64,000 nucleotides of DNA from RFSX01 sp964567435 (GCA_964567435.1 CAZMMQ010000012.1:9549-73548); one strand, 5' to 3'; numbered from the stretch's first letter, positions 45,770 to 55,733 are shown. Numbers and translations: made by a program. Notes: generated by a model from the letters alone, not told the origin.

Positions 45770-46594
45770 TTATTTCTTATTTAGAATTTTTTGAAAATTC
45801 TTCTCTACTACTTTTCCAATCTTGGTTGCCCATAATAGCTGTTCAGGCTCAGAAGAAGTAGGCAGATTAAAGGCAACCATAATAATGTGTCCGGATTTTA
45901 ATCTCCACAAATATCTGGCTAGCTGATAATTGTAAGCACCATCTTCTCCCATGTCTGGAAAATCTTTGTAACGGTATGTTACAGATTCATCTGGCAGTTT
46001 ATCTCCTTGTTGTTTTTTGGAAGTTATATGATACTTTGCCCAATCTGGAAACTCATCTGGATAAGAATTTCTTTGTACCTGTATGAGGATGCCGGCATTA
46101 GGTTCTCCTTGATATGGCCATTTAAAAAAGCATGATCTTGAATCTGACTTGTAGGGATTAGGCCCTGATCCATCCTTGACATAAATATCTCTGGCGGCAA
46201 CTATCCCTAGCACTTCCGATACATATTCTTCTGTAACCAGATCACAAGCTGAAGGCAATGAGCCCGGTGGTATTTTGTCTGGTGTTCTTTTTGGAGCAGG
46301 TTGAGTGACCTTACTAGGCGCTTTAGTTATAGAATTATTACCAGATACAGACTTTACGGGAGGCTTGCTTTTAGTTTGAGGAGAAATCTGTTTACCATTC
46401 ATATTGACTTTCATATCTTCTGTAGGGCGCTTTGCCGGCTTTGTGGCGGCTATAGTAGTAGTCGTCTTTCCAGGCGTCTCTGAAGATTGAGTAGTATCCT
46501 GACTGCCTTTTGTAGCCGTCCCACTATCGCTAATACAGGCAAGCATGGTCAATGTGGTTACTAGTAAAAAAAATATGTATGTCTTATTATGCAT
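45770..46594 (-). CDS. DUF3558-like lipoprotein with disordered linker
   Basis: 274 residues. The lipoprotein signal ends 'TMLAC' (Cys 19). A low-complexity Thr/Pro/Ser/Lys linker runs to about residue 110. A globular domain follows, with 'SACDLVTEEYVSEVLGI' and 'SRSCFFKWPY', the two-Cys pattern of DUF3558-like envelope domains, and ends 'IGKVVEKNFQKIL'. Function unknown. It is the first gene of the recN-fabI-trx group and stands just upstream of recN, but a functional connection is not evident. Confidence 0.75.
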   Translation of the reverse strand: MHNKTYIFFLLVTTLTMLACISDSGTATKGSQDTTQSSETPGKTTTTIAATKPAKRPTEDMKVNMNGKQISPQTKSKPPVKSVSGNNSITKAPSKVTQPAPKRTPDKIPPGSLPSACDLVTEEYVSEVLGIVAARDIYVKDGSGPNPYKSDSRSCFFKWPYQGEPNAGILIQVQRNSYPDEFPDWAKYHITSKKQQGDKLPDESVTYRYKDFPDMGEDGAYNYQLARYLWRLKSGHIIMVAFNLPTSSEPEQLLWATKIGKVVEKNFQKILNKK

Positions 46595-46847
46595 CAGGAT
46601 GATGTTAATCGGATTTTAAATATTCTAATTCCAAGGCTACAAGGTACGAAAATCGTTGTTTGACTAGGCTAATTTTAGTCCTTTGTCATTCAAAAAGGAC
46701 GTTCTATAGTTAACACAAATATTAACGCTATTGCACGATTAGTGGGTATAAATTAGTCTTTCGTAGATATAAGTAACATTTTTTGAATTAACTTGACACT
46801 ATCAATTGTTACAGAATAGAATTACAAACGAATCAAAAAACTAAACC

Positions 46848-47798
46848 ATGCCTGCAGAATTTCTCGCATACATTCCATTTTTATTCCTAATACTAATTGT
46901 CCTGAGTTCAGGTTTATTTACCGTAAAGCAACAATCAGCGGCTATAATTGAAAGACTGGGTAAGTTTCACAGTGTAAAAAGTCCAGGTCTTCATTTTAAA
47001 ATTCCACTCGTTGACAAGGTTAGAGGACGTGTTAACCTTAAAACAAACCAGCTAGATGTCAATGTAGAGACAAAGACCTTCGACGATGTATTTGTCAGAT
47101 TGAAGGTATCAGTCCAATTTCTTGTCATTCAGGAATCAGTCTATGAAGCTTTCTATATGCTAGAAAACCCACATGATCAAATCACTTCATATGTTTTCGA
47201 TGTAGTAAGAGCAGAGGTCCCTAAGATGAAGTTGGATGATGTCTTTGTTAAAAAAGATGATGTGGCAAATGCAATTAAAGATGAACTTCAAGATGCGATG
47301 AATGACTATGGTTACAAAATCGTGAGAGCGCTGGTAACTGACATTGACCCTGATCCTCAGGTAAAGGAAGCAATGAATCGAATTAACGCTGCCGAAAGAG
47401 AAAAGATAGCTGCAGAATATGAAGGGGAAGCAGAAAGAATCAGAATCGTCGCGAAAGCAAAAGCGGAGGCAGAAAGTAAGCGACTGCAAGGACAAGGTAT
47501 AGCTGACCAGCGTAGAGAAATAGCCAAAGGACTAGAAGAAAGTGTAGAAGTGCTGAATAACGTCGGTATCAATAGTCAAGAGGCTTCGGCACTAATCGTC
47601 GTCACACAGCACTATGACACGCTGCAATCTATGGGAGAAAATACCAATAGCAATCTGATTCTCATGCCTAATTCGCCAAATGCGGGTAGTGATATGCTAT
47701 CAGAAATGACAACCTCATTTATCGCCTCACAACAGATTGGAGAAGCGATGAAAGAGAAGAATAAGATACTTAAGGCACAAAAAAGGTTGGACTCTTAA
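46848..47798 (+). CDS. Stomatin/QmcA-like SPFH (Band 7) membrane protein
   Basis: 316 residues. One transmembrane helix (about 8-26), then the SPFH core 'QQSAAIIERLGKFHSVKSPG' and 'FKIPLVDKV', a 'LVTDIDPDPQVKEAMNRINA' strand and a charged C-terminal coiled-coil ('AEREKIAAEYEGEAERIRIV'). It resembles QmcA/stomatin/SLP-2, proteins that form membrane-anchored cages modulating proteases and respiration. No NfeD-type partner gene follows; the next gene is a DUF2207 membrane protein after a terminator-like hairpin. Confidence 0.92.
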   Translation: MPAEFLAYIPFLFLILIVLSSGLFTVKQQSAAIIERLGKFHSVKSPGLHFKIPLVDKVRGRVNLKTNQLDVNVETKTFDDVFVRLKVSVQFLVIQESVYEAFYMLENPHDQITSYVFDVVRAEVPKMKLDDVFVKKDDVANAIKDELQDAMNDYGYKIVRALVTDIDPDPQVKEAMNRINAAEREKIAAEYEGEAERIRIVAKAKAEAESKRLQGQGIADQRREIAKGLEESVEVLNNVGINSQEASALIVVTQHYDTLQSMGENTNSNLILMPNSPNAGSDMLSEMTTSFIASQQIGEAMKEKNKILKAQKRLDS

Positions 47799-47814
47799 TC
47801 CAAATCATCTACAA

Positions 47815-47843
47815 AGATAGGCGAGATAATGGCTCGCCTATCT
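47815..47843 (+). terminator. Terminator-like hairpin after the SPFH gene
   Basis: AGATAGGCGAG (47815-47825) pairs with CTCGCCTATCT (47833-47843) around 7 nt. The following CCTTTAATTTT gives only a weak U-tract, so partial read-through into the DUF2207 gene is possible. Confidence 0.7.
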
Positions 47844-47881
47844 CCTTTAATTTTCTACTCAATCATTAAAAATTCATAGGC

Positions 47882-49546
47882 ATGAAATATCTATTGGTAT
47901 CTCTCGCTATACTATCTCTTACTGCCCACATAACCGCTCAAGGCTATACCATAGATGCTTATGACATTGATGTACAAATCAGTAATCAAGGTCATATAGA
48001 TGTAAAAGAAGTCATCTCCGTCACTTTCAATGAGAAGAGACGTGGCATCTTTAGAAATGTGCCTAAGTATTACAAAATCAATGGTCAGCGTCACCGTGTG
48101 AAATTATCCAATGTAGATGTGATAAATCACAAGTATAAAGTATTGTCAGAAGGCAATAACAAAGTCATCAGAGTCGGAAGGGAAAATAAATGGATTACTG
48201 GAGAGGTTTCTTATCAATTAGAATATAGATTAGAGAACACTTTTATCTTCGAAGAGGATCATATTGCTTTCCAGTACAATCTCATTTCGGACTGGGATAC
48301 ATCGATAGATAACCTAACCTATAATATCTCATGGCCAACAGACTTATCTATCAGCTCTGATGATATACTAATGATGACAGGTCAATCTGGAGAACGCAAT
48401 AAACATGTTTCGTTGGATGCGTATGGTCATAGTGTTTCAGGTAAATCTTTAACGACGATACCAGCAAGAGATAATGTAACATTTGCAATGAGATTACCGC
48501 CTCAATATCTGCAAGCCCCAGTTAATCCTTACAGCTGGGCCGAAACAAGTAAGAAAAGAGGATGGGTAGCTCCAATCACCTTACTTATAGGATTACTAGC
48601 TGCATTCTCTCAAAACAGAAAGAGAGAAGAACCACCCATAGCTGTCAAGGTTCAGTACCATCCCCCAACAGGGTTTTCTCCAGCTTTAGTGGGAGCTTAT
48701 CATGACAGAAGAGTCAATACTGAAGATATCATTGCCCTCTTACCCTATTGGGGAAATCAAGGCTATATCAAGGTGATCAAAGGAGTTGATACCACTCACT
48801 TTGAAAAAATAGCACCTCTTCCAGCGGATTCGCCAGAATATCAGCTTAAGATATTCAAATCTATTTTTGAAAAAGGGGATTATGTAGAGCTTGGTGAATT
48901 AAAAGAGAACATTTATCGCCCCTTGGCTTACGTGTCCAGAATGTTGAAAGAAAGAATTATAGATGAAGAGTTGTATGACGAAAGAGAGCGAAAGTTATTC
49001 CATAGTGGATGGTTATTGGTATTCGGTATTCTGGGAATCGTAGGCGGTATTCTTTTGATTGGGCCAATGCAAGATTTGTGGGCGGGCATAGGGCTAATCA
49101 TTCTTAGTATCACTTCTATTATCATCCACTCTTTGAGGCCTAAGCTCAGTCAGGCAGGGATCAGACTAACTAATCATCTTGAAGGACTAAAACAGCATCT
49201 GAGCAATGGAGACCAAGGTGTGATAAGTCGCTTGCTGTCCAAGGATCCAGAATATCTGCACAAGGTATATCCTTATGCCATCGCTTTGGGTGTCGATAAG
49301 GCTTGGACCAACAAACTAAAGGATATGGAAACCACCAACCCATATTGGTTTGGTTATCATTCTACCCATCCATATTATGCCACAAATACTGTCACCTCCA
49401 GAGGTGACTTTTATTCAGATTTCAATGTGCCTGAAATCAAGTCCGTTTTTGTTAGTATGCCACAAAACACTGGATCAGGTACAAGTGGTGGATTTAGTGG
49501 AGGTGGTGCAGGAGGTGGATTTGGTGGGGGTGGTGGTTCTTGGTAA
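47882..49546 (+). CDS. DUF2207 membrane protein
   Basis: 554 residues: signal peptide, extracytoplasmic DUF2207 N-domain with 'YDIDVQISNQGHIDVKEVIS' and 'RRGIFRNVPKYY', a transmembrane helix (about 226-245), a second domain with 'LVGAYHDRRVNTEDIIALLP', two further helices (about 375-415) and a Gly-rich C-terminus ('GGFSGGGAGGGFGGGGGSW'). This is the usual layout of DUF2207 proteins (predicted membrane proteins of unknown function). The first glycine-rich tail is typical and low complexity, not a sorting signal. Downstream of an SPFH gene. Confidence 0.93.
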   Translation: MKYLLVSLAILSLTAHITAQGYTIDAYDIDVQISNQGHIDVKEVISVTFNEKRRGIFRNVPKYYKINGQRHRVKLSNVDVINHKYKVLSEGNNKVIRVGRENKWITGEVSYQLEYRLENTFIFEEDHIAFQYNLISDWDTSIDNLTYNISWPTDLSISSDDILMMTGQSGERNKHVSLDAYGHSVSGKSLTTIPARDNVTFAMRLPPQYLQAPVNPYSWAETSKKRGWVAPITLLIGLLAAFSQNRKREEPPIAVKVQYHPPTGFSPALVGAYHDRRVNTEDIIALLPYWGNQGYIKVIKGVDTTHFEKIAPLPADSPEYQLKIFKSIFEKGDYVELGELKENIYRPLAYVSRMLKERIIDEELYDERERKLFHSGWLLVFGILGIVGGILLIGPMQDLWAGIGLIILSITSIIIHSLRPKLSQAGIRLTNHLEGLKQHLSNGDQGVISRLLSKDPEYLHKVYPYAIALGVDKAWTNKLKDMETTNPYWFGYHSTHPYYATNTVTSRGDFYSDFNVPEIKSVFVSMPQNTGSGTSGGFSGGGAGGGFGGGGGSW

Positions 49547-49548
49547 AG

Positions 49549-49582
49549 GAATCATGGTATAGATTAATCTATACCATGATTC
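49549..49582. terminator. Perfect 34-bp palindrome between convergent genes
   Basis: GAATCATGGTATAGATT (49549-49565) is followed directly by its exact reverse complement (49566-49582). It starts 2 bp after the DUF2207 stop and lies 9 bp from the stop of the convergent gene at 49592-50032. Without a T-tract it may act as a bidirectional end or a transcript-stabilising hairpin. Confidence 0.75.
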
Positions 49583-49591
49583 TTACAAGCA

Positions 49592-50032
49592 TTATGGATT
49601 AGTCCTTTTATATTTTTTCCAGATGCTTTTGAACTTAGAGATAAGTACCTTCGTCATTTTAGCATCCACTTTGATGACTTCGTCGTCAGAATCACAGTCT
49701 TTCCAAACCGATAGACAAGCTATAGGTGATTTACTCTTTGGATTATATATTGCTAACTCATTGAGAAAAGGATTGAACTCCGATGGCTGCAAGATTAAAA
49801 ACATTTCATCAGTCAGATCTTTAGGTATTGTCTGATCCTTTTGGTACATCGTAATATGCTTATTGACAGAAGCTGTAGCTGGAACGATATATCTGTATTT
49901 CTTCCCTTTGTGCAGATTGTGTTTGACGATATTCTTGAATACATCATTCTCTGTATCGTAATGTAAGTCAGGAGATACTATCCAAACCTCTTCTGCTTTT
50001 TTCTCAAGAGCATGTACTTTTTTCAGTTTCAT
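49592..50032 (-). CDS. Small protein of unknown function
   Basis: 146 residues, no signal peptide, one Cys pair ('IACLSVWKDCD'). The motif 'KAEEVWIVSPDLHYDTENDV' followed by 'GKKYRYIVPATASVNKH' recalls an alpha/beta domain in which a strand ending Ser-Pro-Asp precedes a 'KYRYI.P' strand; I have seen such sequence in uncharacterised Bacteroidota proteins but cannot name the family. The protein is probably cytoplasmic. It stands alone, convergent with the DUF2207 gene. Confidence 0.65.
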   Translation of the reverse strand: MKLKKVHALEKKAEEVWIVSPDLHYDTENDVFKNIVKHNLHKGKKYRYIVPATASVNKHITMYQKDQTIPKDLTDEMFLILQPSEFNPFLNELAIYNPKSKSPIACLSVWKDCDSDDEVIKVDAKMTKVLISKFKSIWKKYKRTNP

Positions 50033-50298
50033 AGAACCAAATTATAGTTTGTGTTTGTAAAAGATAAAATAAAAAGCAGATTATCTACTTTCTTAGTTGG
50101 TATTGAGCAAATCGGAGGTAGGTGTAGTTTCCAGAGGTAATAAAATCTAAATTATTACGGTCCAAAGATAATTAACCTCAGCAATTATTTCGTTAACGAC
50201 ATTTGTACTTACTAATTAATCCAATAATATGCCGATTGATGATTGTATATGCATTTGAATCTGCAATTACATTTACCTTTAGGTCATAAATAATAAGA

Positions 50299-51711
50299 AT
50301 GACAATTGCTCGACTCGTTTTCTATTCCCTTCTAAGTTGTATGATAGCCTTCAATGGCGTTTTGTTTGCACAATCTGTAGAAGGTACTCTCGAAGGACGT
50401 TGGTTTGATCCATCTATACCTGGCTCAGCTAGATTCAACAATGCTTACAACGAAATATGGGGATTTTATCAAGATGGTAGAGAATATGCCATAATTGGTT
50501 CTACCCTAGGCACTCATTTTTTCGATGTGACAAATCCGCAAGACGATTTGGAAGAACTATTTATGATTCCTGGTGCTGTATCAAGTCCAGAAATTATTCA
50601 CAGAGATTATCATGATCATGATGGCTACCTGTATGTAGTGGCTGATGAGGGTGCAGCATCTACATTACAGATTATGGACCTGTCTACCTTACCTGATACT
50701 GTAACCATCGTTTATGATTCGCAAGAGTTGATAAGACGAAGTCATAATATCTTCATAGACACTAGTGCAGCAGTAATGTACAGTTGTATCTCAGCAGGAG
50801 TTACACAACCTTTTGCCCCACTCAGATTGTTTGATATATCTGATCCCGTTAATCCAACGGTGATAGAAGATTTTCGCACGATAGATAATTTTAGTTTTAC
50901 TCAGATTCATGATGCCTATGTGATTAGGGACACGGCCTACCTTAATTGTGGGCCAAACGGATTTGCAATTGCTGATTTTTCAGATCCAGCCAATCCTATT
51001 TTAATTGGCTCGCTATTGCCATCGGAATACCCACAGTCAGGTTATAATCACTCTGGTTGGTTAAGTGAAGACGGTAACACCTATGTGATGGCAGATGAGA
51101 CTCATGATATGGATATGAAGGTATTGGATGTATCCCAATTACCTGAGATCGAAGTTATAGACACTATAGATGCAGGAAATGAAAATCGTTTTTCAATACC
51201 TCATAATCAGATTATTCATGGTGATTACTTATTCAGTTCCTATTACTATGATGGCTTGCAAGTATGGGATATATCTGACTTAGATAATATCCAAAGAGTA
51301 TTACATTTCAATACTTCCCAGATTCCTCATAGAGATAATTTTGAAGGGGCATGGGGAGTATACCCGTTTTTACCATCTGGGAATATACTCGTGTCAGATA
51401 TGCAAGAAGGTCTATTCGTTATCAGTGGCATCAATGAGCTTATAGGGAGTGGCACTACTAGTACTGAAGAGAATCGGATTAATGATGAATCCTATACAAT
51501 CTATCCAAATCCGTCCCAAGGTACTTTCACCCTGAGCGGTAATGTACCAACTGAAATTCAAAAGATGAGCATCCTTGATGCAGAAGGGAAACATATCCAA
51601 AATCTGCCTCTTACAAAAGAACACCAACTTCAGCTTGAAGGAGGTCAATATTACCTAAGGATTCAGACTTCAAATATTATCTCGACTAAAAAATTGCTGA
51701 TTGCCCATTAA
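50299..51711 (+). CDS. Choice-of-anchor B family surface protein with T9SS signal
   Basis: 470 residues. A signal peptide ('GVLFAQ'), then a beta-propeller of LVIVD-like repeats ('IMDLSTLPDTVTIVYDS', 'LFDISDPVNPTVIEDFRT', 'VWDISDLDNIQRVLHF') with the family marker 'YHDHDGYLYVVADEGAA' at about 95-120. The end is a T9SS type A domain ('YTIYPNPSQGTFTLSG' to 'STKKLLIAH'). The protein should be secreted and attached or released at the cell surface; its ligand is unknown. It overlaps the next gene by 11 bp, so the two are co-translated. Confidence 0.92.
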   Translation: MTIARLVFYSLLSCMIAFNGVLFAQSVEGTLEGRWFDPSIPGSARFNNAYNEIWGFYQDGREYAIIGSTLGTHFFDVTNPQDDLEELFMIPGAVSSPEIIHRDYHDHDGYLYVVADEGAASTLQIMDLSTLPDTVTIVYDSQELIRRSHNIFIDTSAAVMYSCISAGVTQPFAPLRLFDISDPVNPTVIEDFRTIDNFSFTQIHDAYVIRDTAYLNCGPNGFAIADFSDPANPILIGSLLPSEYPQSGYNHSGWLSEDGNTYVMADETHDMDMKVLDVSQLPEIEVIDTIDAGNENRFSIPHNQIIHGDYLFSSYYYDGLQVWDISDLDNIQRVLHFNTSQIPHRDNFEGAWGVYPFLPSGNILVSDMQEGLFVISGINELIGSGTTSTEENRINDESYTIYPNPSQGTFTLSGNVPTEIQKMSILDAEGKHIQNLPLTKEHQLQLEGGQYYLRIQTSNIISTKKLLIAH

Positions 51712-53533
51712 ACTTAGGCATACATGGTTATTCCTCTTTTTATTGTATTGTTTCCTACTTAATGGGCAACGGTCAGGCACCATAGAAAACGAAGCTCTTG
51801 AAGAGGAAGAGCCAATAGATACAGTAACTGTCAGTTCCTTTAATGTAACTGACATACAAACTCTGACTACATTCAGTGATACAACTCTCGATAATATCGA
51901 GATATACTCCAGAGCAAGGACATTCGAAAGAGGTGCTTATACGTTAGGTAATTTAGGTTCTTCACAATTTCCTCTTATATATCGTATAAAAAAAGACATT
52001 CTAACTGACCCTGGATTTCACCAATACGATTTATATAAAACTGAATTATCAGATTTCAACTATTACAAAATTGGTCATACTGCCTTCAACGATTATGCAT
52101 TTACCCCAGTTGATGGAGATGAGAACACTAGATTTAGTGCAAGATTTAGCACCAACTTTGCCAACAATGTCAACTTTACAATCAATCTAGATAGAATTAA
52201 TCAAATCGGATTCTATAATAATCAATCCACTAGAAGCACAGCCTTTGGCGTTGGAATATGGAAACAAAAGCCTGAACAAAACAGACAGACTTTCTTTACC
52301 TTTTTAGCCAATAATCATAACGAAGATCATAATGGAGGTGCCATTAGTTTCAACTCAAGATTAAGATCGTCTCTTCCTACAGTACTTAATGGAGCCAGCT
52401 CAAGGCATGAAGATTTCAAATATATCTTAGATAATTTCTTCACCATTTTGGGCAATCGCTTTAAAGCACATCATCAAATAATGTTCGAACATGGCTTTTA
52501 TGTTTTCAGTGATGAGGGACTAACTTTTGGGGCTGACACTTTAGTGTATCCTCAAAATTATGTCACTGACGATAGGGGAATTCGTTATCTCTTAGGATTT
52601 CATAAAATTAAAAATGTAGGTGACTTAAGCTTTTCCCATAAAGGCATAAATCTCAAAATAGGTGTCTTACACCAATGGTCTCGTTTTAGCACGGACATCA
52701 ATGTAGAATCAGTGCACGATGCAACGCTATTGACTGAGCTGAAAGTAAATGTTGGTCGTATCACAGAATTAGATGGGAGACTCGAGTTAGGATTTGGTTC
52801 TAATTCGGGCAATCTTCTTTTGGATGCTGGACTGGATTTTAAAGCCATTAAACATTTGAACCTTGAAGCTAATCTAACTATATCCAGATATGATCCAACA
52901 CTGATACAGCGCTCCGTTGATGTTGCTTTTCTTAATGTTTTCTCTAATAATTTTTCCAAGGTTAATGAAATTCAAATAGGAGGTCAGGCAACCTATGATA
53001 AGATTGGTTTGTCTCTTGCATTTAATTCTGGCATTATTACCAATCCAATATATTATGATCGTACAGCCGTGCCTATTCAGGCAGGAGGTAGTACAGAGTA
53101 TTTTCAATTTATAGCCCAGCACAGATTTTTCTGGAAATTCATTGGTATAGAAAATTCTGGAATCATACAGGAGTTTTCAGATAACATATTTCGCTTACCA
53201 AGTATCTACTCCACCCACGACTTGTATGTACAATTTCCACTATTTAAGAATAGATTACTAGCAAGATTTGGTGGATTATACTATAATATTCAAGCAGGCG
53301 AGAGTTTAGCTTTTCTGCCGATTACTGGAAGTTTTTATCCATCTGGGGAAGAATTTGACTCGTATCCATACTTGGAGACTTATGCTAATTTTCAAATTGG
53401 CCAATTTAGGATGTTTGTCAAAGCAGAAAATGTGGTAGACATATTCCTTCCACAGGAACACTTTCAAATTAGCAACTATGCTCAATTTGACTGGAATCTA
53501 AGAGTAGGTATTAGATGGTTGCTGCGGGAATAG
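51701..53533 (+). CDS. Putative porin (DUF4289-type outer membrane barrel)
   Basis: 610 residues. The start is TTG 51701, overlapping the previous stop; it gives a clean signal peptide ('LRHTWLFLFLLYCFLLNGQ') and no ATG competes. 'IYSRARTFERGAYTLGNLGS' followed by 'PLIYR' and 'DLYKTELSDFNYYKIGHT' are typical of the family. The barrel (about 130-610) has alternating strands and ends with a Trp-rich strand 'WNLRVGIRWLLRE'. It probably forms an outer-membrane channel of unknown selectivity. The choice-of-anchor B gene upstream may be its functional partner. Confidence 0.9.
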   Translation: MPIKLRHTWLFLFLLYCFLLNGQRSGTIENEALEEEEPIDTVTVSSFNVTDIQTLTTFSDTTLDNIEIYSRARTFERGAYTLGNLGSSQFPLIYRIKKDILTDPGFHQYDLYKTELSDFNYYKIGHTAFNDYAFTPVDGDENTRFSARFSTNFANNVNFTINLDRINQIGFYNNQSTRSTAFGVGIWKQKPEQNRQTFFTFLANNHNEDHNGGAISFNSRLRSSLPTVLNGASSRHEDFKYILDNFFTILGNRFKAHHQIMFEHGFYVFSDEGLTFGADTLVYPQNYVTDDRGIRYLLGFHKIKNVGDLSFSHKGINLKIGVLHQWSRFSTDINVESVHDATLLTELKVNVGRITELDGRLELGFGSNSGNLLLDAGLDFKAIKHLNLEANLTISRYDPTLIQRSVDVAFLNVFSNNFSKVNEIQIGGQATYDKIGLSLAFNSGIITNPIYYDRTAVPIQAGGSTEYFQFIAQHRFFWKFIGIENSGIIQEFSDNIFRLPSIYSTHDLYVQFPLFKNRLLARFGGLYYNIQAGESLAFLPITGSFYPSGEEFDSYPYLETYANFQIGQFRMFVKAENVVDIFLPQEHFQISNYAQFDWNLRVGIRWLLRE

Positions 53534-53538
53534 TGGTT

Positions 53539-54234
53539 TTATAGAGTATAATTTGGCTCTAGACTGTTCTCAGAAGTCGTATACCAATCGTGGATGATTT
53601 TGATGGCTTCTTCTTTGGTATCTACCAAAGGAATTAAATCCATATCACCCGGTGATATATTGCCAAACTTTCCTAGAACAGTATCTTCTATCCAATCTCT
53701 AAGCCCTTTCCAATAATCAGCCCCATATAAAATGACAGGCACTTTAGTCAGTTTATTAGTTTGAATGAGTGTAATGGTCTCGAATAATTCGTCTAAAGTT
53801 CCAAACCCTCCTGGCATAGCTATTAATGCCTGAGAATACTTCACAAACATTACTTTTCTAATAAAGAAATATCGATGGTTGATGTGTTTGTCCTTATCTA
53901 CATATTGATTACCACCTTGCTCAAAAGGTAATTCTATATTCAGCCCAACAGAAATTCCTCCTTCCAAGTGAGCACCTTTGTTGGCTGCTTCCATGATACC
54001 AGGTCCACCACCTGATATAATTCCAAACCCTTCTTTGACAAGCTCTTGTGATAACGCTACCGTCTCCTTATAGTATTTCTCATCTGGCTTAGTCCTTGCC
54101 GAACCATAAATCGCCACACAAGGACCTATCTTGTTGAGCCTTTCAAATCCATCTACAAGCTCCGCAAGCACCTTGAACATTGTCCAAGAGTTCTCGCCCT
54201 TAAGCTGTGTCCACTGCTTCAAATTCTTTGTCAT
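53539..54234 (-). CDS. LOG-family (TIGR00730) Rossmann protein
   Basis: 231 residues. The nucleotide-binding signatures are 'ISGGGPGIMEAANKGAHLEG' and 'MPGGFGTLDELFE', the P-G-G-x-G-T-x-x-E motif of LOG proteins. Members hydrolyse nucleoside 5'-monophosphates (AMP/cytokinin ribotides) to base and ribose 5-phosphate; the substrate here is not known. It is 29 bp downstream of the sigma-54-type regulator gene and likely cotranscribed with it. It is convergent with the porin gene (5 bp between stop codons). Confidence 0.93.
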   Translation of the reverse strand: MTKNLKQWTQLKGENSWTMFKVLAELVDGFERLNKIGPCVAIYGSARTKPDEKYYKETVALSQELVKEGFGIISGGGPGIMEAANKGAHLEGGISVGLNIELPFEQGGNQYVDKDKHINHRYFFIRKVMFVKYSQALIAMPGGFGTLDELFETITLIQTNKLTKVPVILYGADYWKGLRDWIEDTVLGKFGNISPGDMDLIPLVDTKEEAIKIIHDWYTTSENSLEPNYTL

Positions 54235-54263
54235 ATCAAGGTATTATTTCTTAGAATATGGTG

Positions 54264-55541
54264 CTAGGCTACTACGCCTTTGTATTGTTCGTATTCTTTC
54301 TCTAGGTGATTTCTTAACTCTGCAAACGTGTCATACTTCTCAAAAAGATCTTCCAAACTATTTCTCTTATTAGCTACTGACACTGCAAAGTCTACCACGT
54401 CCTTCTTCGTTATCTTATCTTTCCCAAGAATGATTAGTCGCTCCACAACATTCCTAAGTTCTCTGATATTTCCAGTCCAGTTAATCTGTTGTAGCTCCTT
54501 GATAGCTGAAGGTTCAAATACCTTATCACTGATCCCATACTCCCTGCAAATCATACTATTAAAGTGATCTACTAATTCAGGTATATCAGACTTTCGCTCG
54601 TTCAATGAAGGTACTTTCATTACGATTACAGCCAATCTATGATAGAGATCTTCTCTAAAGTTTCCTTTAGATATTTCTTTTCTGAGGTCTTTGTTAGTCG
54701 CTGAGACTATTCTCACATTGACAGAAATCGACTTATCACCGCCAACTCTGGTAATTCTATTTTCTTGCAAAGCTCTCAAGACTTTAGCTTGAGCACTTAG
54801 ACTCATATCTCCAATCTCATCCAGGAAAAGTGTTCCTTTATTAGCCAACTCGAATTTTCCAGCCTTGTCTTTGTGAGCCCCAGTAAATGAGCCTTTAGTA
54901 TGACCAAAGAGTTCTGATTCGATTAATTCTGAAGGAATAGCAGCGCAATTGACCTCTACGATCGGACCATCCTTTCTGCTACTTCTCTCATGCATCCATC
55001 TAGCGACCAATTCTTTACCTGTCCCATTCGGACCTTGCACTAATACTCTTGCATCGGTTGGCGCAACTTTATCTATGGTTTCTTTTAGTACAGAAATCTC
55101 TGAAGAGCTACCCACTATCTTAGTCACAGGTGCGGATTTCTTTACCCTTCTTTGAAGTTTTTTCTTCTGGACTATTAACGTCGACTTATCAAGCGCATTT
55201 CGAACAGTTATAAGCAGTCTATTCAAATCAGGTGGCTTGGCAATAAAATCAAAAGCTCCTTTTTTTACCGCTTCCACAGCTGTATCAATGTCGCCGTGTC
55301 CGCTAATCATGATAACTGGGGTATCAGGGCATACTTCTGCCATTCTATCCATGACATCCATGCCATCCATTTTTGGCATTTTGATGTCTAGAATAACTAC
55401 ATCGAATTTTTCTTGTTTGATCTTTACGAGACTGGTCAGTCCATCCTCTGCTTCTTCAACATCGTATTTTTCCATTTCGAGGATGTCTCTAAGTGTACGG
55501 CGGATCGCTCTTTCATCATCTACAATCAGAATTTTAGCCAT
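54264..55541 (-). CDS. NtrC-family sigma-54 response regulator lacking a DNA-binding domain
   Basis: 425 residues. A receiver domain (1-120) with phospho-acceptor D52 and K102; an AAA+ sigma-54 interaction domain (about 140-370) with Walker A 'GPNGTGKE', sigma-54 contact loop 'GSFTGAHK' (GAFTGA variant), 'LFLDEIGDM' and 'NIRELRNVVERL'. After about residue 390 only 'LEDLFEKYDTFAELRNHLEK' and a few residues remain; the Fis-type HTH expected at the C-terminus is missing. No HTH-coding frame is present in the following 29 bp. It could still act by binding sigma-54 RNA polymerase without DNA contacts. No sensor kinase gene is adjacent. Confidence 0.93.
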   Translation of the reverse strand: MAKILIVDDERAIRRTLRDILEMEKYDVEEAEDGLTSLVKIKQEKFDVVILDIKMPKMDGMDVMDRMAEVCPDTPVIMISGHGDIDTAVEAVKKGAFDFIAKPPDLNRLLITVRNALDKSTLIVQKKKLQRRVKKSAPVTKIVGSSSEISVLKETIDKVAPTDARVLVQGPNGTGKELVARWMHERSSRKDGPIVEVNCAAIPSELIESELFGHTKGSFTGAHKDKAGKFELANKGTLFLDEIGDMSLSAQAKVLRALQENRITRVGGDKSISVNVRIVSATNKDLRKEISKGNFREDLYHRLAVIVMKVPSLNERKSDIPELVDHFNSMICREYGISDKVFEPSAIKELQQINWTGNIRELRNVVERLIILGKDKITKKDVVDFAVSVANKRNSLEDLFEKYDTFAELRNHLEKEYEQYKGVVA

Positions 55542-55733
55542 AGGTAGTAGTCTTATTTTAAAGTTTCCTAATTTGTTATGAGAGTAGAAATATGAGAGGT
55601 GAAATACCCACGCTAGAGACCTTAACTAGCCACTTATTTCCATTCGAACCACTAAAATACATTAAAAAAAAATGTAATGTATAATTAACTGATTAAATGT
55701 GCCGTACATTCCAAAATAAGCTATTTGCAGGTA

